Part shown: in pieces, positions 7,701 through 17,600 of the stretch
How positions within the stretch are numbered: the first letter of the stretch is position 1
How the letters are laid out: every line of letters starts with the position of its first letter
Assembly: GCA_964448935.1 (NCBI GenBank)
Contig: CAYVBE010000010.1
Span: 1-47,100 of the forward strand
Source of the DNA: CAYVBE01 sp964448935
GTDB taxonomy: Bacteria; Planctomycetota; Brocadiia; SM23-32
Length of the DNA: 47,100 bases
Direction of reading: 5' to 3'
The notes under the pieces: model-generated
Databases searched by the model: none
Told to the model about the DNA's origin: nothing
The model's input: only the letters and a program-made list of their open reading frames with translations
Position numbers and translations under genes: made by a program

Positions 7701-9074
7701 ATGCCCGACACCAGACCCAACATCGTCTATTTCATCTGCCACGACGTGAGCAAGCATCTCGGCTGCTACGGGGTTCCGGTCGCGACCCCTAATGTGGACG
7801 CGTTCGCCCGGCAGGCGGTGCGGTTCGAGAACGCCTTCTGCAACTCGCCCGCCTGCACGCCGTCCCGCTGCTGCGCCATGACGGGCCTCCACGCCCACAC
7901 CAGCGGCGCCGTCGGCCTGGCGCACATGGGCTGGCCGCTCTCCGGGGACGTTTCCACGGTGGTGGACCATCTGAACGAGGGCGGCTACCAGACCATCCAC
8001 AGCGGCATGGAGCACGAGCGCCACCCGCGCATGAACCGCTACGAGGTGGACCTGCAGGTGAGCTGGGACGACTTTCGCGCGGACGTGGCCGTGGACAAGG
8101 CGCTGGCCTATCTGGAGGACCGCACGGACGACCGGCCGTTCTACCTGAACGTCGGTTCGCAGCAGCCCCACGCCAGCACCTGGGCCAGCGCGGAGGAACT
8201 CTACGGCGGCCCGGTGCCGCGGGAAGATGTCTGGATGCCCCTCTACTGCAAGGACACCCCGGAGCAGCGGGAGCAGCTGGCCCGCTTCCAGGCGGCCATC
8301 GGCTTCATGGACGAGCACTTCGGCCGGCTGCTGCGGGGGCTGGAGCGGCTGGGCCTGGCGGACGACACCATCGTGGTCTTCACCACGGACCACGGCATCA
8401 GTGCGCCGCGCAGCAAGGGCACGCTTTACGATCGGGGCGTCGAGATAGCGCTGCTGGTCCGCCTGCCGAAAGGGCGCCTGGCCGGGCGGTCGGTGGACCA
8501 CCTGATCCAGAACATAGACTTCGCGCCGACGCTGCTGGAAGCGGCCGGAGTGCCGCGCCCGGAGGAACTGCAGGGAAGCTCCTTCTGGCCGCTGCTCGCC
8601 GGAGGTCACTACGAGCCGCACGAGGCGGTGTTCATCGAGCGGAACTTCCACGGCGAACGTCCCTTCCCCGGTGCCGACCGCCACATTGACCTGTTCGATC
8701 CGGTCCGCGCGGTCCGCACGCCGGAATATCACTACATCCGCTGGTTCCGACCGGAGATACGGCCGCGCCACCTGCTGCCGGGCGAGGAGCCCCTCGATCC
8801 CGAGACCGTGGGGCAGCGGTTCGAGTGCGCCACGCCGCCCACCGGCCGGCCGCGCAACGCCGAGGAACTCTACGAGATCCGCCACGATCCGTTGGAGTTC
8901 GTCAACGTGGCGGAGCGGCCCGAATACCGGGAGGTCAAGTCCGAACTCGCGCAGCGGCTGGAGGACTGGATGGTGCGGACGGACGACTTCATGCCGGACG
9001 GCCACGTCCCCGAGAGGCCCGAAGAGCCCGGCTGGGGCCCGGACTGGCCGCGCGAGGGGGGCGACGGGGCGTGA
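7701..9074 (+). CDS. type I sulfatase without signal peptide
   Basis: A 457-residue member of sulfatase family S1, which hydrolyses sulfate esters using a formylglycine made from the Cys in C-x-P-x-R. Here CTPSR lies at residues 52-56, followed by the usual TG. The metal site has HD at 14-15 near the N-terminus and TDHG near residue 230, followed by SKGTLYDRG. The C-terminal HDPLEFVN...RLEDWM segment is typical. Start 7701 has AGAGGA at 7688-7693; an alternative ATG at 7665 would add 12 residues but lies inside the palindrome described at 7635-7670. No signal peptide is visible, so action on small imported sulfated sugars in the cytoplasm is a reasonable inference. It is the last gene before the first ACACGTGT promoter. 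The exact sulfated substrate is unknown. Confidence 0.88.
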   Translation: MPDTRPNIVYFICHDVSKHLGCYGVPVATPNVDAFARQAVRFENAFCNSPACTPSRCCAMTGLHAHTSGAVGLAHMGWPLSGDVSTVVDHLNEGGYQTIHSGMEHERHPRMNRYEVDLQVSWDDFRADVAVDKALAYLEDRTDDRPFYLNVGSQQPHASTWASAEELYGGPVPREDVWMPLYCKDTPEQREQLARFQAAIGFMDEHFGRLLRGLERLGLADDTIVVFTTDHGISAPRSKGTLYDRGVEIALLVRLPKGRLAGRSVDHLIQNIDFAPTLLEAAGVPRPEELQGSSFWPLLAGGHYEPHEAVFIERNFHGERPFPGADRHIDLFDPVRAVRTPEYHYIRWFRPEIRPRHLLPGEEPLDPETVGQRFECATPPTGRPRNAEELYEIRHDPLEFVNVAERPEYREVKSELAQRLEDWMVRTDDFMPDGHVPERPEEPGWGPDWPREGGDGA

Positions 9075-9365
9075 TCACGGGCCCCCGAGGTGAGGCGGGG
9101 AACGTCATGGATCGCGTTTTTTTGCAGCGACGTAGACTTGTGCCGTCACCGAGCCTCTGGCGCCGGCGAATGCCCGGAACTCCTTATCTTGACATGGCGG
9201 CGCGGTCCGCGTAATTTACACGTGTCATGCCGCGCGTGTCGAATCCGGGGAAATTGGAGCGCGAACGCGTGAGAACGGCGCCCCTTTCCGGCCGGTTGCC
9301 TTCCGGGTGTCATGTGCTTCTCGCACGCATGCACGGGGCTGAGGAACAACAGGAGGATGCAGAGG
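9075..9365 (+). other. intergenic region and long 5' leader
   Basis: These 291 bases hold the promoter module at 9189-9225 and then about 140 bases of untranslated leader before the start at 9366. The leader is long compared with those of the two sister promoters (about 40-50 bases), so it may carry extra control. I found no convincing riboswitch or strong hairpin in it. A T7 run at 9117-9123 lies before the promoter without an adjacent stem. Confidence 0.45.
9189..9225 (+). promoter_or_regulatory. promoter with ACACGTGT operator, block 1
   Basis: TTGACA at 9189-9194, a 17-base spacer, TAATTT at 9212-9217, then the perfect palindrome ACACGTGT at 9218-9225, touching the -10 box and covering the expected start of transcription. 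The same arrangement, to the base, occurs at 17929-17965 and 43654-43690. The palindrome with a central CG resembles operators of LacI-family repressors; that family is an inference and no regulator gene lies in the window. Confidence 0.8.
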
Positions 9366-10550
9366 ATGAGAAACTTGATGGTGCTTTGTGTTGGCGTCCT
9401 GGCTGTGGCGGTTGCCGCTGCGTCCGGTCTGGCTGCGGAGGAACGCAAGCCCCTGCGCGTCATGGCGTTCGGCAACAGTTACTACGAGAATTCGGTGCCG
9501 TGGTTTCAGCCCACCATGTTCGCCACCGCCGGGGAGAACATGGAAATCACCACCCGTATCGGTCCGGGCTGGCAGATCTGGATGCACGTGGACACTTTCT
9601 TCACGCAGCCCCAGAATACAAGTGAGGTGCTCGCCTCGGGCGAATGGGACGCCGTGGTGCTGCACCATTTCGGGTCGCATCCCCTGCTGAAGGACAACGT
9701 GCGCGACCACGTCTGGCACAATCAGGAGCCGTGGCCCGAGCCGCGGGACGTCAGCGATTTCGCGTCGGCCTCCTATATCATCGAGCAGCTCCTGGCCGCT
9801 CGCCCGGACGACGGGCGCGTCTTTCTCTACGTGTCATGGCCGAGCATTCCGGGGGCGGCCGAGTTCCGGAAGCGGGTGCGGGAGGAAACCAGGGCCTCGT
9901 TGGAGGCGCAGGGCCTGGAGCGCCACGAGATCCTGAAGAAGGTCAAGGAGCGCAAGCCGACCCTGGAGGAGCTGACGCCGCTGCTGGAATCGTTCGACTA
10001 TCCCGCGCAATGGCTGGCCGAATACGAGCCGAACCGGGAGGTGCCTTTCACGAGCAAGAACGCCCACAGCCGCGACTACGCCTGGGCGCTGATGGACCTG
10101 CTGAAGGAGCGCTACCCCCGGCTGTGGCAGGAAGGGCGGCTGGCGCAGATTCCCAACGGCGACGTCTTTCTGGCGCTGGACAAGAAGATGAAGACGGGCG
10201 AGGTCCCCGGCATCACCAACATCGGCTTCTTCTCGCGCGACGGCGGCCACGTCCGCGCCGGGCTCCCGCGCTACACCCTGGCCGCAACCACCTTTGCGGT
10301 CATGTTCGGCAAGCATCCCAAAGCCCTCGATGCCTCGGTCTACAATGACATCGAGAACTACAAGAACGAGAACATGTTGAAACTCCCCGGTCGCGTGGGG
10401 CCGGGCTACATCCACTTCCCCGACTGCGGCGAACTGCTGGAGATCACCGCAGAACGCAAGCGGATCGTGGACGAGACCATCTGGCATGTAGTGACCAATC
10501 ATCCCCACACGGGCCTCGCCGGAACGCCCGATAGCGAAGGGAACCGATAA
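9366..10550 (+). CDS. exported SGNH/GDSL-like protein
   Basis: A 394-residue protein with a signal peptide (MRNLMVLCVGVLAVAVAAASGLA). The mature N-terminus shows AFGNS in place of the GDS block of SGNH hydrolases, giving the likely nucleophile Ser; the C-terminal part has RDGGHVRAG, fitting the Asp-x-x-His dyad. SGNH enzymes remove acetyl or other acyl groups from sugars, so esterase action on a decorated glycan is likely. Start 9366 is preferred because AGGAGG at 9351-9356 sits nine bases before it; the ATG at 9357 directly abuts that site. It is the first gene after the promoter at 9189 and overlaps the GH2 gene by one base (TAATG). A second copy lies at 44748-45899, sharing the RAGLPRYT segment and the ALD..(I/V)YN tail. 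Confidence 0.62.
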   Translation: MRNLMVLCVGVLAVAVAAASGLAAEERKPLRVMAFGNSYYENSVPWFQPTMFATAGENMEITTRIGPGWQIWMHVDTFFTQPQNTSEVLASGEWDAVVLHHFGSHPLLKDNVRDHVWHNQEPWPEPRDVSDFASASYIIEQLLAARPDDGRVFLYVSWPSIPGAAEFRKRVREETRASLEAQGLERHEILKKVKERKPTLEELTPLLESFDYPAQWLAEYEPNREVPFTSKNAHSRDYAWALMDLLKERYPRLWQEGRLAQIPNGDVFLALDKKMKTGEVPGITNIGFFSRDGGHVRAGLPRYTLAATTFAVMFGKHPKALDASVYNDIENYKNENMLKLPGRVGPGYIHFPDCGELLEITAERKRIVDETIWHVVTNHPHTGLAGTPDSEGNR

Positions 10551-13500
10551 TGCCAGGAAAGACTACCCGATCTGCACCTTTGATGCTTGCCGTGACCGTT
10601 GTGGCTTTCTTGATACTGTTCCTGGCGCCGCCGGCTGCCGGCGGCGGGGGTTTTGGGTTTCCGAAGGCTCCGGGATATCCCGCCCTGCGCGTCTCGTGTG
10701 ACCTTTCGGGGAGTTGGGAATGTGCGCGCTTCGACGATCCGAACATGGACCGGGATCCTCTGGAGCCGGTCCGGGCGTTGCCCGCGGATTTTGACGCGAT
10801 GACCTGGGCGGAGATCACCGTGCCGGGCGATGCCTTCGCCGTGCGCCCGGAGATGGACGGCTGCCATCGGTTCTTCTACCGCACGCGGGTGCGCGTGCCC
10901 GGCGCATACGCCGGCCGGGGCGCTTTCCTGCATTTCAGCGGAACCAACTACATCGTCAGCGTGTTCGTCAACCGCACCTTCATAGGGTCGCACCGGGGCG
11001 TGCTGGTGCCGTGGGACATGGACATCTCCCGTGCCTTGAAGGCCGGCCGGGAGAACGAACTGGTCATAGCCGTCAAGAGCCCCTGGTACGCGGCCGACCC
11101 GAAGCCGAAGGACAAGGACGATCCGGAAGGCATCCACGCCAAGCGGAACCTGAAGCCCACCTATCAGGATAGCTTCTACTTCGTGGACGCTATCTTTCCC
11201 TCCACCAAGGGCGAGGGCGACGGGCTGTCCGTGGGGCTGGTCAACCCCGTCCGCCTGGTGTCCTGCGGCGAGTTGTACGTCTCGGATGTGCACGTTATGA
11301 CGAGCGTGGCCGAGAAGACACTGACTGCCGTGGTGACCGTCCATAACCCGTCGGAACGGGAGCGGACCGTCGAGCTGGCCGCCGAGGCGGTGCACGACGC
11401 GAGCGACGCGGTGGAGAAGCGGCTGGACCCGAGGAGCGTTCGCCTGCCGGCGGGCGGCGAGCGCAGCGTGCGACTGGAGGGGAAATGGGATGATCCGAAG
11501 CTCTGGTGGCCGGCCGAGAGCGCCGACGACATGCCGGACTGTTACCAGTTCCGCACCACCGTGTCGGAAAGCGGCGAGGCCGTGGACCGGCACGAGACGC
11601 TGTTCGGCTTCCGGGAGGTCTCGATTGACGGGGTGGACATCCTGCTCAACGGCGTCCCGTGGCACTTCTACAACTGGGTGGACGTGGACTGGAGCAACCC
11701 TCCCGTCGAAAAGCGCACGCCCGAGGAGTGGCTCAGGCGCCGCTTCCGCCAGGGCGACAGCTATCACCGCATTGCGCACGATCACGACCGGCTGTTCGGC
11801 TGCCGCGAGGAAGCGTTGGAGTGGCTGGACCGCCACGGAATCGCCGGACGGCTGAGCACGTGCATTGACGGCATGTTCATCACGCACGATCTGGAGAACC
11901 CGCTGGTCTGGGAAAACTTCCGTCGCCACGTGCGCCAGGTCGTCACCGCCTACAGGAATCATCCCTCTATCATGCACTGGAGCCTGGAGAACGAGTTGAT
12001 CTACATCGCCGCGCGCCTGGGGTTCACGGAGAACTACGCCGAGCACGAGCAGCGGCTGGCGGACCTGTTTGCCGAAGCGGCGAAGCTGGACCCCACGCGC
12101 CCCTCCTTCGGCGACGGCGCGGGCGACCTGCGCGGCAAGGGGCCGATCAATTGCCAGCATTATTCCTGGGATATCTACCGCAACGCACCGTTTCACTTCT
12201 ACGGTCCCATCCGCAACCCTCGGCCGAAGCGCGGTCCGGCGTCGCGCTGGGGCGGCAACACCGACCTCTACGTCTGGACCGGCAAGAACCCGCTGATCGT
12301 GGGCGAGGAGTTCTACTGGGGAGGCGGGCCCGAGGAGGTGAAGGGCTACGGCGGCCCGGACGTTTACGACAGCGCCGAGGCCCTGCGCCGCGGCGCTGTG
12401 CGCCTGATCCGTATGGGAATCGAGGGGCACCGGTGGAGCGACGTGGCCGGGGTGAACCTCTGGACGCACTGGCAGCCGGGGGCAGAGAAGGCGTTCGCCC
12501 CACGCGCGGTCTTCACGCGCGACCATAACCAGTGCTTCCTGCCGGGCTCCGATTGCGTCCGGCGCATTGCGGTCTTCAACGACGGCCGCCGGCACGATCC
12601 GCTGACGCTCAAATGGTCGCTTGTGCGCCGGGGCGAGGCGTTGGCCTCCGGAAGCCGTACCTACCGCATCCCGCCGGGACGGCGGCAGGAGGACGAGCTG
12701 AAGGTCGCGGTGCCCGAGACCGAGACGCGGCTGGATGCCGAACTGCGCCTGGAGTTGTACGCACGCGGCCGGAGAGTGTTCGAGGACAGCAAGCCGATCT
12801 GTGCGCTGCCTCTCGCCGAGGTCCCGGAGGCGTTCGACCCGGCAATCTGGCGCATCTACGACCCGGCCGGCGACACGGCCGAATGGCTGGCCGCCCGGGG
12901 AGTGAAGATCGGTTGCGTGTCCGACATCGCCGCGCTGCCGGGCGAGTGCCGCGCCTTGCTTGTGGGCAGCAACGCGCTGGCCGACGAGACGCGGGCGTCC
13001 GCTGCCGATGCGCTGAAGGAGTTCGTGGCTGCCGGCGGGCAGGCGATCGTGCTGGATCAGGTGCACCCGCTCGAAGGAGATGAACTGGCGCTGGAGGGGA
13101 TCGAGCTGGCGGTGAACTCCGCCGTGCGGCAGGACGCGGCAAAACTCGATGAGTTCCTCGCAGACGGCGGGGGGCGTTTCCCCATAGCGCACCCGACGGC
13201 CCCGGCCCACCCCGTGTTCCGGGGGCTTGAGCGGGACGATTTCTTTACGTGGCAAGACAGCGTCTTCGAGCCCATCTTCCGGTCGGCCTATGCGGCGGAC
13301 GTTCCGGGGGCAACCGCCCTGCTGGTCGGCGGGCGGGACCTGCAGTTCGCGCCCCTGGTCGAGGCCGTCCACGGGCGCGGCGCCTACATGCTCTGCCAGA
13401 TGGACCTCCGCCGGTATCTGGACCGCGGCCCCGTCGCGGGAAACCTGCTGATGAACATGGTCGGCTGGGCCTGCGAGCGCCAATCGCGCCCGGTGCTGGA

Positions 13501-14608
13501 CGTGCGGCTCGTCCCGGACGGCGACCGGGAGATGGCCGATTTCCTGGCCGGGGCGAACCTCGAAGTGCCGCCGGCCGACGGACTGGCCGAGGCCATGGGC
13601 GCCGGGCCCGCCATCGTGATCGCCGGGGCGTCGCGTGAGAACCTGGCCTGGCTGAACGCGCACCGCGCGGCGGTCGAGGAATTCTGTGACGCCGGCGGAT
13701 GGATCATGCTGCACGGGCTGGAGGGCGAAGATGTTGAGCTATTCGATCAACTGACCGGGCACCGCCACCGGATCCGGCCGTTCCGGTTCGAGGGAGTGAA
13801 CCTGGCCAACCGGGGCGACCCCTTGCTGCTGGGCATCTCGCCGGCGGACATCGCACAGTTCGGCGACTCGAAGGTCACCGCTTTCATGCCCAACAACGCC
13901 CTGCAGGTCTCCGACGCCGTGTTCACACAGGTGGTGGACGCGGGCGAGGATATCGCCTCCTTCACAGTGGACGGATACGGGAGCGTCAAGGACACCAACA
14001 CGGGCAAGATAGATGCCCTTGTGGACAACCGAACCTCCTTTCACCACTGGGTTTACACCTGCTATCTGCCAGCCGATCGCACCTCGGAAGTGACATTCTC
14101 TCTGGGTCGGGAGGAACTCCTGGACGGCTTGACGGTCTGGGCCAGCGATGCGTACTGCATGCCGCGGGACGTCGAGGTGGTGCTGGACGGCGACGAGGCC
14201 ACGGCGCGCAGGCTGCGGCTGCCGCCGCAGGTCGGGCCGGCGACCGTCGAGTTCGGCCCTTCGAAGGCGAGCCGGGTGGCCGTGCGGTTCCTCAATCACT
14301 ACCCGCGGCAGAACGTGCGCACCGACATAATCACGATAGACGAGATCGCCCTGCGCCGGCACATTCCCGCCGCAGAGCGCGCCCGGTGCGTGCCGCTGAC
14401 CCACCCGGCGGGCATAGTCAAGTATCCCATCGGCGCCGGCGGCCTGCTGCTGAACCAACTGCGCCTGGACGAACCGGACCGCAGCGGCGCGGTGTTCGGC
14501 ACCCGCTCGGCATCGCGACGGATGGCGGAATCCGTGGCGGCCGAGAACATGGCCAAAAAGCGCAAGATCATGGCCGCGCTGCTGCGCAACATGGGCGCGG
14601 CGTTCTGA
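10550..14608 (+). CDS. large exported glycoside hydrolase family 2 enzyme
   Basis: A 1352-residue protein with a signal peptide (about residues 1-32). Order: GH2 sugar-binding jelly roll (GSWEC near 62, FYRTRVRVPG near 108), an immunoglobulin-like domain, then a clan GH-A barrel starting at ILLNGVPWHFYNW. The motif NHPSIMHWSLENE places the acid/base at Glu482; the nucleophile is probably Glu586 or 587 in VGEEFYW. After about residue 700 come regions resembling a glutamine-amidotransferase-like fold and, near 1140-1270, a discoidin-like domain (VDNRTSFHHWVYTCYLP, EVTFSLG). It is several hundred residues longer than ordinary GH2 enzymes because of this C-terminal part. GH2 covers beta-galactosidase, beta-mannosidase and beta-glucuronidase activities; specificity cannot be read. 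The TAATG overlap indicates translational coupling to the SGNH-like gene. Confidence 0.85.
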   Translation: MPGKTTRSAPLMLAVTVVAFLILFLAPPAAGGGGFGFPKAPGYPALRVSCDLSGSWECARFDDPNMDRDPLEPVRALPADFDAMTWAEITVPGDAFAVRPEMDGCHRFFYRTRVRVPGAYAGRGAFLHFSGTNYIVSVFVNRTFIGSHRGVLVPWDMDISRALKAGRENELVIAVKSPWYAADPKPKDKDDPEGIHAKRNLKPTYQDSFYFVDAIFPSTKGEGDGLSVGLVNPVRLVSCGELYVSDVHVMTSVAEKTLTAVVTVHNPSERERTVELAAEAVHDASDAVEKRLDPRSVRLPAGGERSVRLEGKWDDPKLWWPAESADDMPDCYQFRTTVSESGEAVDRHETLFGFREVSIDGVDILLNGVPWHFYNWVDVDWSNPPVEKRTPEEWLRRRFRQGDSYHRIAHDHDRLFGCREEALEWLDRHGIAGRLSTCIDGMFITHDLENPLVWENFRRHVRQVVTAYRNHPSIMHWSLENELIYIAARLGFTENYAEHEQRLADLFAEAAKLDPTRPSFGDGAGDLRGKGPINCQHYSWDIYRNAPFHFYGPIRNPRPKRGPASRWGGNTDLYVWTGKNPLIVGEEFYWGGGPEEVKGYGGPDVYDSAEALRRGAVRLIRMGIEGHRWSDVAGVNLWTHWQPGAEKAFAPRAVFTRDHNQCFLPGSDCVRRIAVFNDGRRHDPLTLKWSLVRRGEALASGSRTYRIPPGRRQEDELKVAVPETETRLDAELRLELYARGRRVFEDSKPICALPLAEVPEAFDPAIWRIYDPAGDTAEWLAARGVKIGCVSDIAALPGECRALLVGSNALADETRASAADALKEFVAAGGQAIVLDQVHPLEGDELALEGIELAVNSAVRQDAAKLDEFLADGGGRFPIAHPTAPAHPVFRGLERDDFFTWQDSVFEPIFRSAYAADVPGATALLVGGRDLQFAPLVEAVHGRGAYMLCQMDLRRYLDRGPVAGNLLMNMVGWACERQSRPVLDVRLVPDGDREMADFLAGANLEVPPADGLAEAMGAGPAIVIAGASRENLAWLNAHRAAVEEFCDAGGWIMLHGLEGEDVELFDQLTGHRHRIRPFRFEGVNLANRGDPLLLGISPADIAQFGDSKVTAFMPNNALQVSDAVFTQVVDAGEDIASFTVDGYGSVKDTNTGKIDALVDNRTSFHHWVYTCYLPADRTSEVTFSLGREELLDGLTVWASDAYCMPRDVEVVLDGDEATARRLRLPPQVGPATVEFGPSKASRVAVRFLNHYPRQNVRTDIITIDEIALRRHIPAAERARCVPLTHPAGIVKYPIGAGGLLLNQLRLDEPDRSGAVFGTRSASRRMAESVAAENMAKKRKIMAALLRNMGAAF

Positions 14609-14675
14609 CCGCGCGCCGCTCATGCAGTGGGACTGAGCCGACGGAACGGTTAACCTGGACTGAGAGGGCAATAAG

Positions 14676-17600
14676 ATGACGCGACGCGGACTGACGACTT
14701 GCCTTGCGCTCCTGCTGTGCGCCTCTGCCCTCGTCCGGGCCGAGGAGGCGGAACGGATACTCCGGGGGGCGGACGTTCGCGGTGGAGTTGTGGTTCACCT
14801 CGGTTGTGGCAACGGGGAACTGACTGCTGCTCTGTGCGCCGGCGACAGCTACCTGGTGCAGGGGCTGGCGGGCGGTACGGAGACTGCCGCCCGGGCCCGG
14901 CAGTTCATTCGGTCGAAGGACCTCTCCGGGCCCGTTTCCGTAAGGGCCCTGCGCGGCGGGCGGCTTCCTTACGTGGACGACATGGTCAATCTTCTGGTGG
15001 TCTCGGATGATTGTGGCGTGTCCCGGAAGGAAATGGAGCGCGTCCTGGCCCCCGGCGGCGTGCTCTGGCGGAACGGCGTTCGGTTCGTCAAGCCCTGGCC
15101 GGACGACATTGACGGCTGGACTCACTTGATGCACGGGCCGGACGGCAACCCGGTCTCCAGCGACACCCGCGTCGGGCCGCCCGCCTACGCCCAGTGGGTC
15201 ATCGGACCGAACTGGCCCCGGCACCACGACAGCGGCGGTTCGAGCTACACCGGCATGGTCTCCGACAACGGGCGGCTTTTCACCATCCGGGACGAAGCCC
15301 CGGCGTTCTCGACTTTCGTTCCCAGTGAGGGCTGCCTTGTGGCGCAGGACGCCTTCAACGGGAAGGTCCTCTGGCGCAGGGCCATCGCCGACTGGGTCTT
15401 CCCGGGCAATCGGGGCGGCCCGGCGGCGCTGCCGCGGCGGCTGGTTGCCGTGGGCGACTGCGTTTACGTGGCGCTCGGCCTCGACGCTCCGGTCAGCGTT
15501 CTCGACGCCGCTACCGGCGAGGAGGTCATGACGCTTCCCGAATCGGATCACGCCGGGGAGATCGTCGTCTCGGGAGACACGATCTTCGTGACCACCGGCC
15601 TTGCGGGAGAGACTGCCTGGGCCAAAGCCTCGAAGGTGGGCTTCTGGGAACCGTCGGAACGCCGTCTGAAAGCCTACGAGCGAGAGAGCGGCCGGCTCCT
15701 GTGGGAGAAGAAGACCGGCATGCTTCCCGTCACCCTCGCGGTTGCGGCCGGCGGAGTATACTACCACGACACCGACCGCGTCGTCTGCCTCGACCCGGCC
15801 ACGGGCGAGCGCAGGTGGCAGGGCGCCGACATGCCTTCCAAGGAGAAGTTCTCCCGATCCAAGGCGCCCATCATGCTGGTGAAGGACGGCGTCGTGCTCT
15901 ATTCCATGACGACCGTCGGCGGCCGGTCCATGGGCGCGAGCACGCTGCACGCTTTCGACGCAAAGGACGGGGACGGGCTCTGGGCGGCCGAATTCCCGCC
16001 CATGGGCAACTGCTGCCCCAAAGACCTGTTCGTCATCAACGGTGTGGTCTACATGTACACCAGGACCGGGGGCATGAAGGTGATCGGCCTGGACCTGCAC
16101 ACCGGGGCGAAAAGGAAGGAATTCGAGCCGAAGAACGATCCGGCCTATTTCCATGCACGCTGCCACCGCTACAAGGCGACTGAGAGGTACATTATCCCCT
16201 CGAACCAGGGATTCGAGCTCATTGACCCCGAGAAGGAGACGTGGGACGTCTTCTTCTGGATCCGCGGCGCCTGCAACTTCGGCTACCTGCCGGCCAACGG
16301 GTTCCTCTACCTGCCGCCCGGCCCGTGCGTCTGTTTCACCGATACCATGCTGCACGGCACCTACGCGCTGGCGACGCGGGCGGAATGGATGGACGATCTG
16401 GAGGGTGTTGACGACAGGGGCTGCCTGGTGCAAGGCGATGCCTACCAGAGTGTTCAGGGGACCTCTCGTGGGGTCGCTGTGCAGCCGGCCGAGGGGTGGT
16501 CAACTTACCGCGCCGGCCCGGCCCGCCGGGGTTACACCCCTGCCCAAATCCCAGGTAATCTGGAGCAGCAATGGCGGACCTCTCTGGGTGGGAAGCTGAC
16601 GGCGCCCGTGTCGGCAGCCGGCCGGGTCTTCGTTGCGCAGGTGGACCGGCACGTCCTGCACGCTCTGGACGACGACACGGGCGAACCGCTCTGGGCCCAT
16701 GCGACCGGCGGCCGAATAGACTCTCCTCCGACCATCGTGCGGACCGGAGACGGGAAGCACCTCTGCGTCTTCGGCTGCCGGGACGGATACGTCTATTGCC
16801 TCCGCGCTTCCGACGGTGCTCTGGTGTGGCGCTATCGCGCGGCGCCGCTGGAACTCCAGATGAACGCCCGGGGGCAGATCGAGTCCCTCTGGCCCGTCCA
16901 CGGGAGCGTTCTGCTGCAGAACGGTCGCATCTACTGCGTCGCCGGGCGCTCCATCTACCTGGCCGGTGGCATGAGGATGCTTCAGCTCGACCCGGTCAGC
17001 GGCCAGAAGCTGTCCGAAACCGTGCTCGACCCGAAGAACCCTGAGACCGGCGAGACGGTTCACTTCGACACGCGGGACGAACCCGGCATGCCGGTGGCCC
17101 TGCCCGACATCCTGTCCAGCGACGGCCGGCACATCTACATGCGCTCCCAGCAGTTCGACATGGAGGGAAATCGAACGTTCTTCCGTAACCGGCTACGCAA
17201 CAATGACTTCCGGGTGAACCGGGGCTACCTGCTGGAGCTGATGCAGGAGTCGGAGCGGCACCTCTTCAGCCCGGCGGGCTTCCTGGACGATTCCTGGTTC
17301 CACCGCCACTACTGGACCTATGCCAACGTGATGACCTACGCCTCCGGGCAGTTCCACCTCGCGCGGCGGTTCTACCCGTCGGGCAGGATCATGGTTCTCG
17401 ACGATCAGAAGATATATACCTATGCGCGCAAGCCGAAGCACCGCCGTTGGATGACCTCGAGCGTTGAGGAATGCCAGTTGTTGAGGACGGATCTGAGGCC
17501 CGAGTTGGAACCGCTTGCGGAGAAGGTCGGGAGGTCGAAGTGGGCCTCGAACCAGACATACGCCGCCGACTGGGGCGTGGACGTCGGCGTACTCCCGCGT

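Noticed and set aside
9100..9123. Possible rho-independent terminator with a T7 run
   Set aside because: The CCCCG/CGGGG stem at about 9083-9100 is not next to the T run and no other stem adjoins it.
10499..13714. Antisense open frame of about 1070 codons opposite the GH2 gene
   Set aside because: It mirrors the GC-rich third positions of the sense gene and has no recognisable domain, signal or ribosome site.
14630..14664. GGACTGAG occurring twice before the first PQQ-like gene
   Set aside because: Eight-base direct repeat without symmetry or promoter context, not repeated elsewhere.
14760..15060. Reading the methyltransferase-like part as an active SAM methyltransferase
   Set aside because: It follows a signal peptide, lacks the acidic residue of the SAM loop and is degenerate in one paralogue, so activity is not supported.
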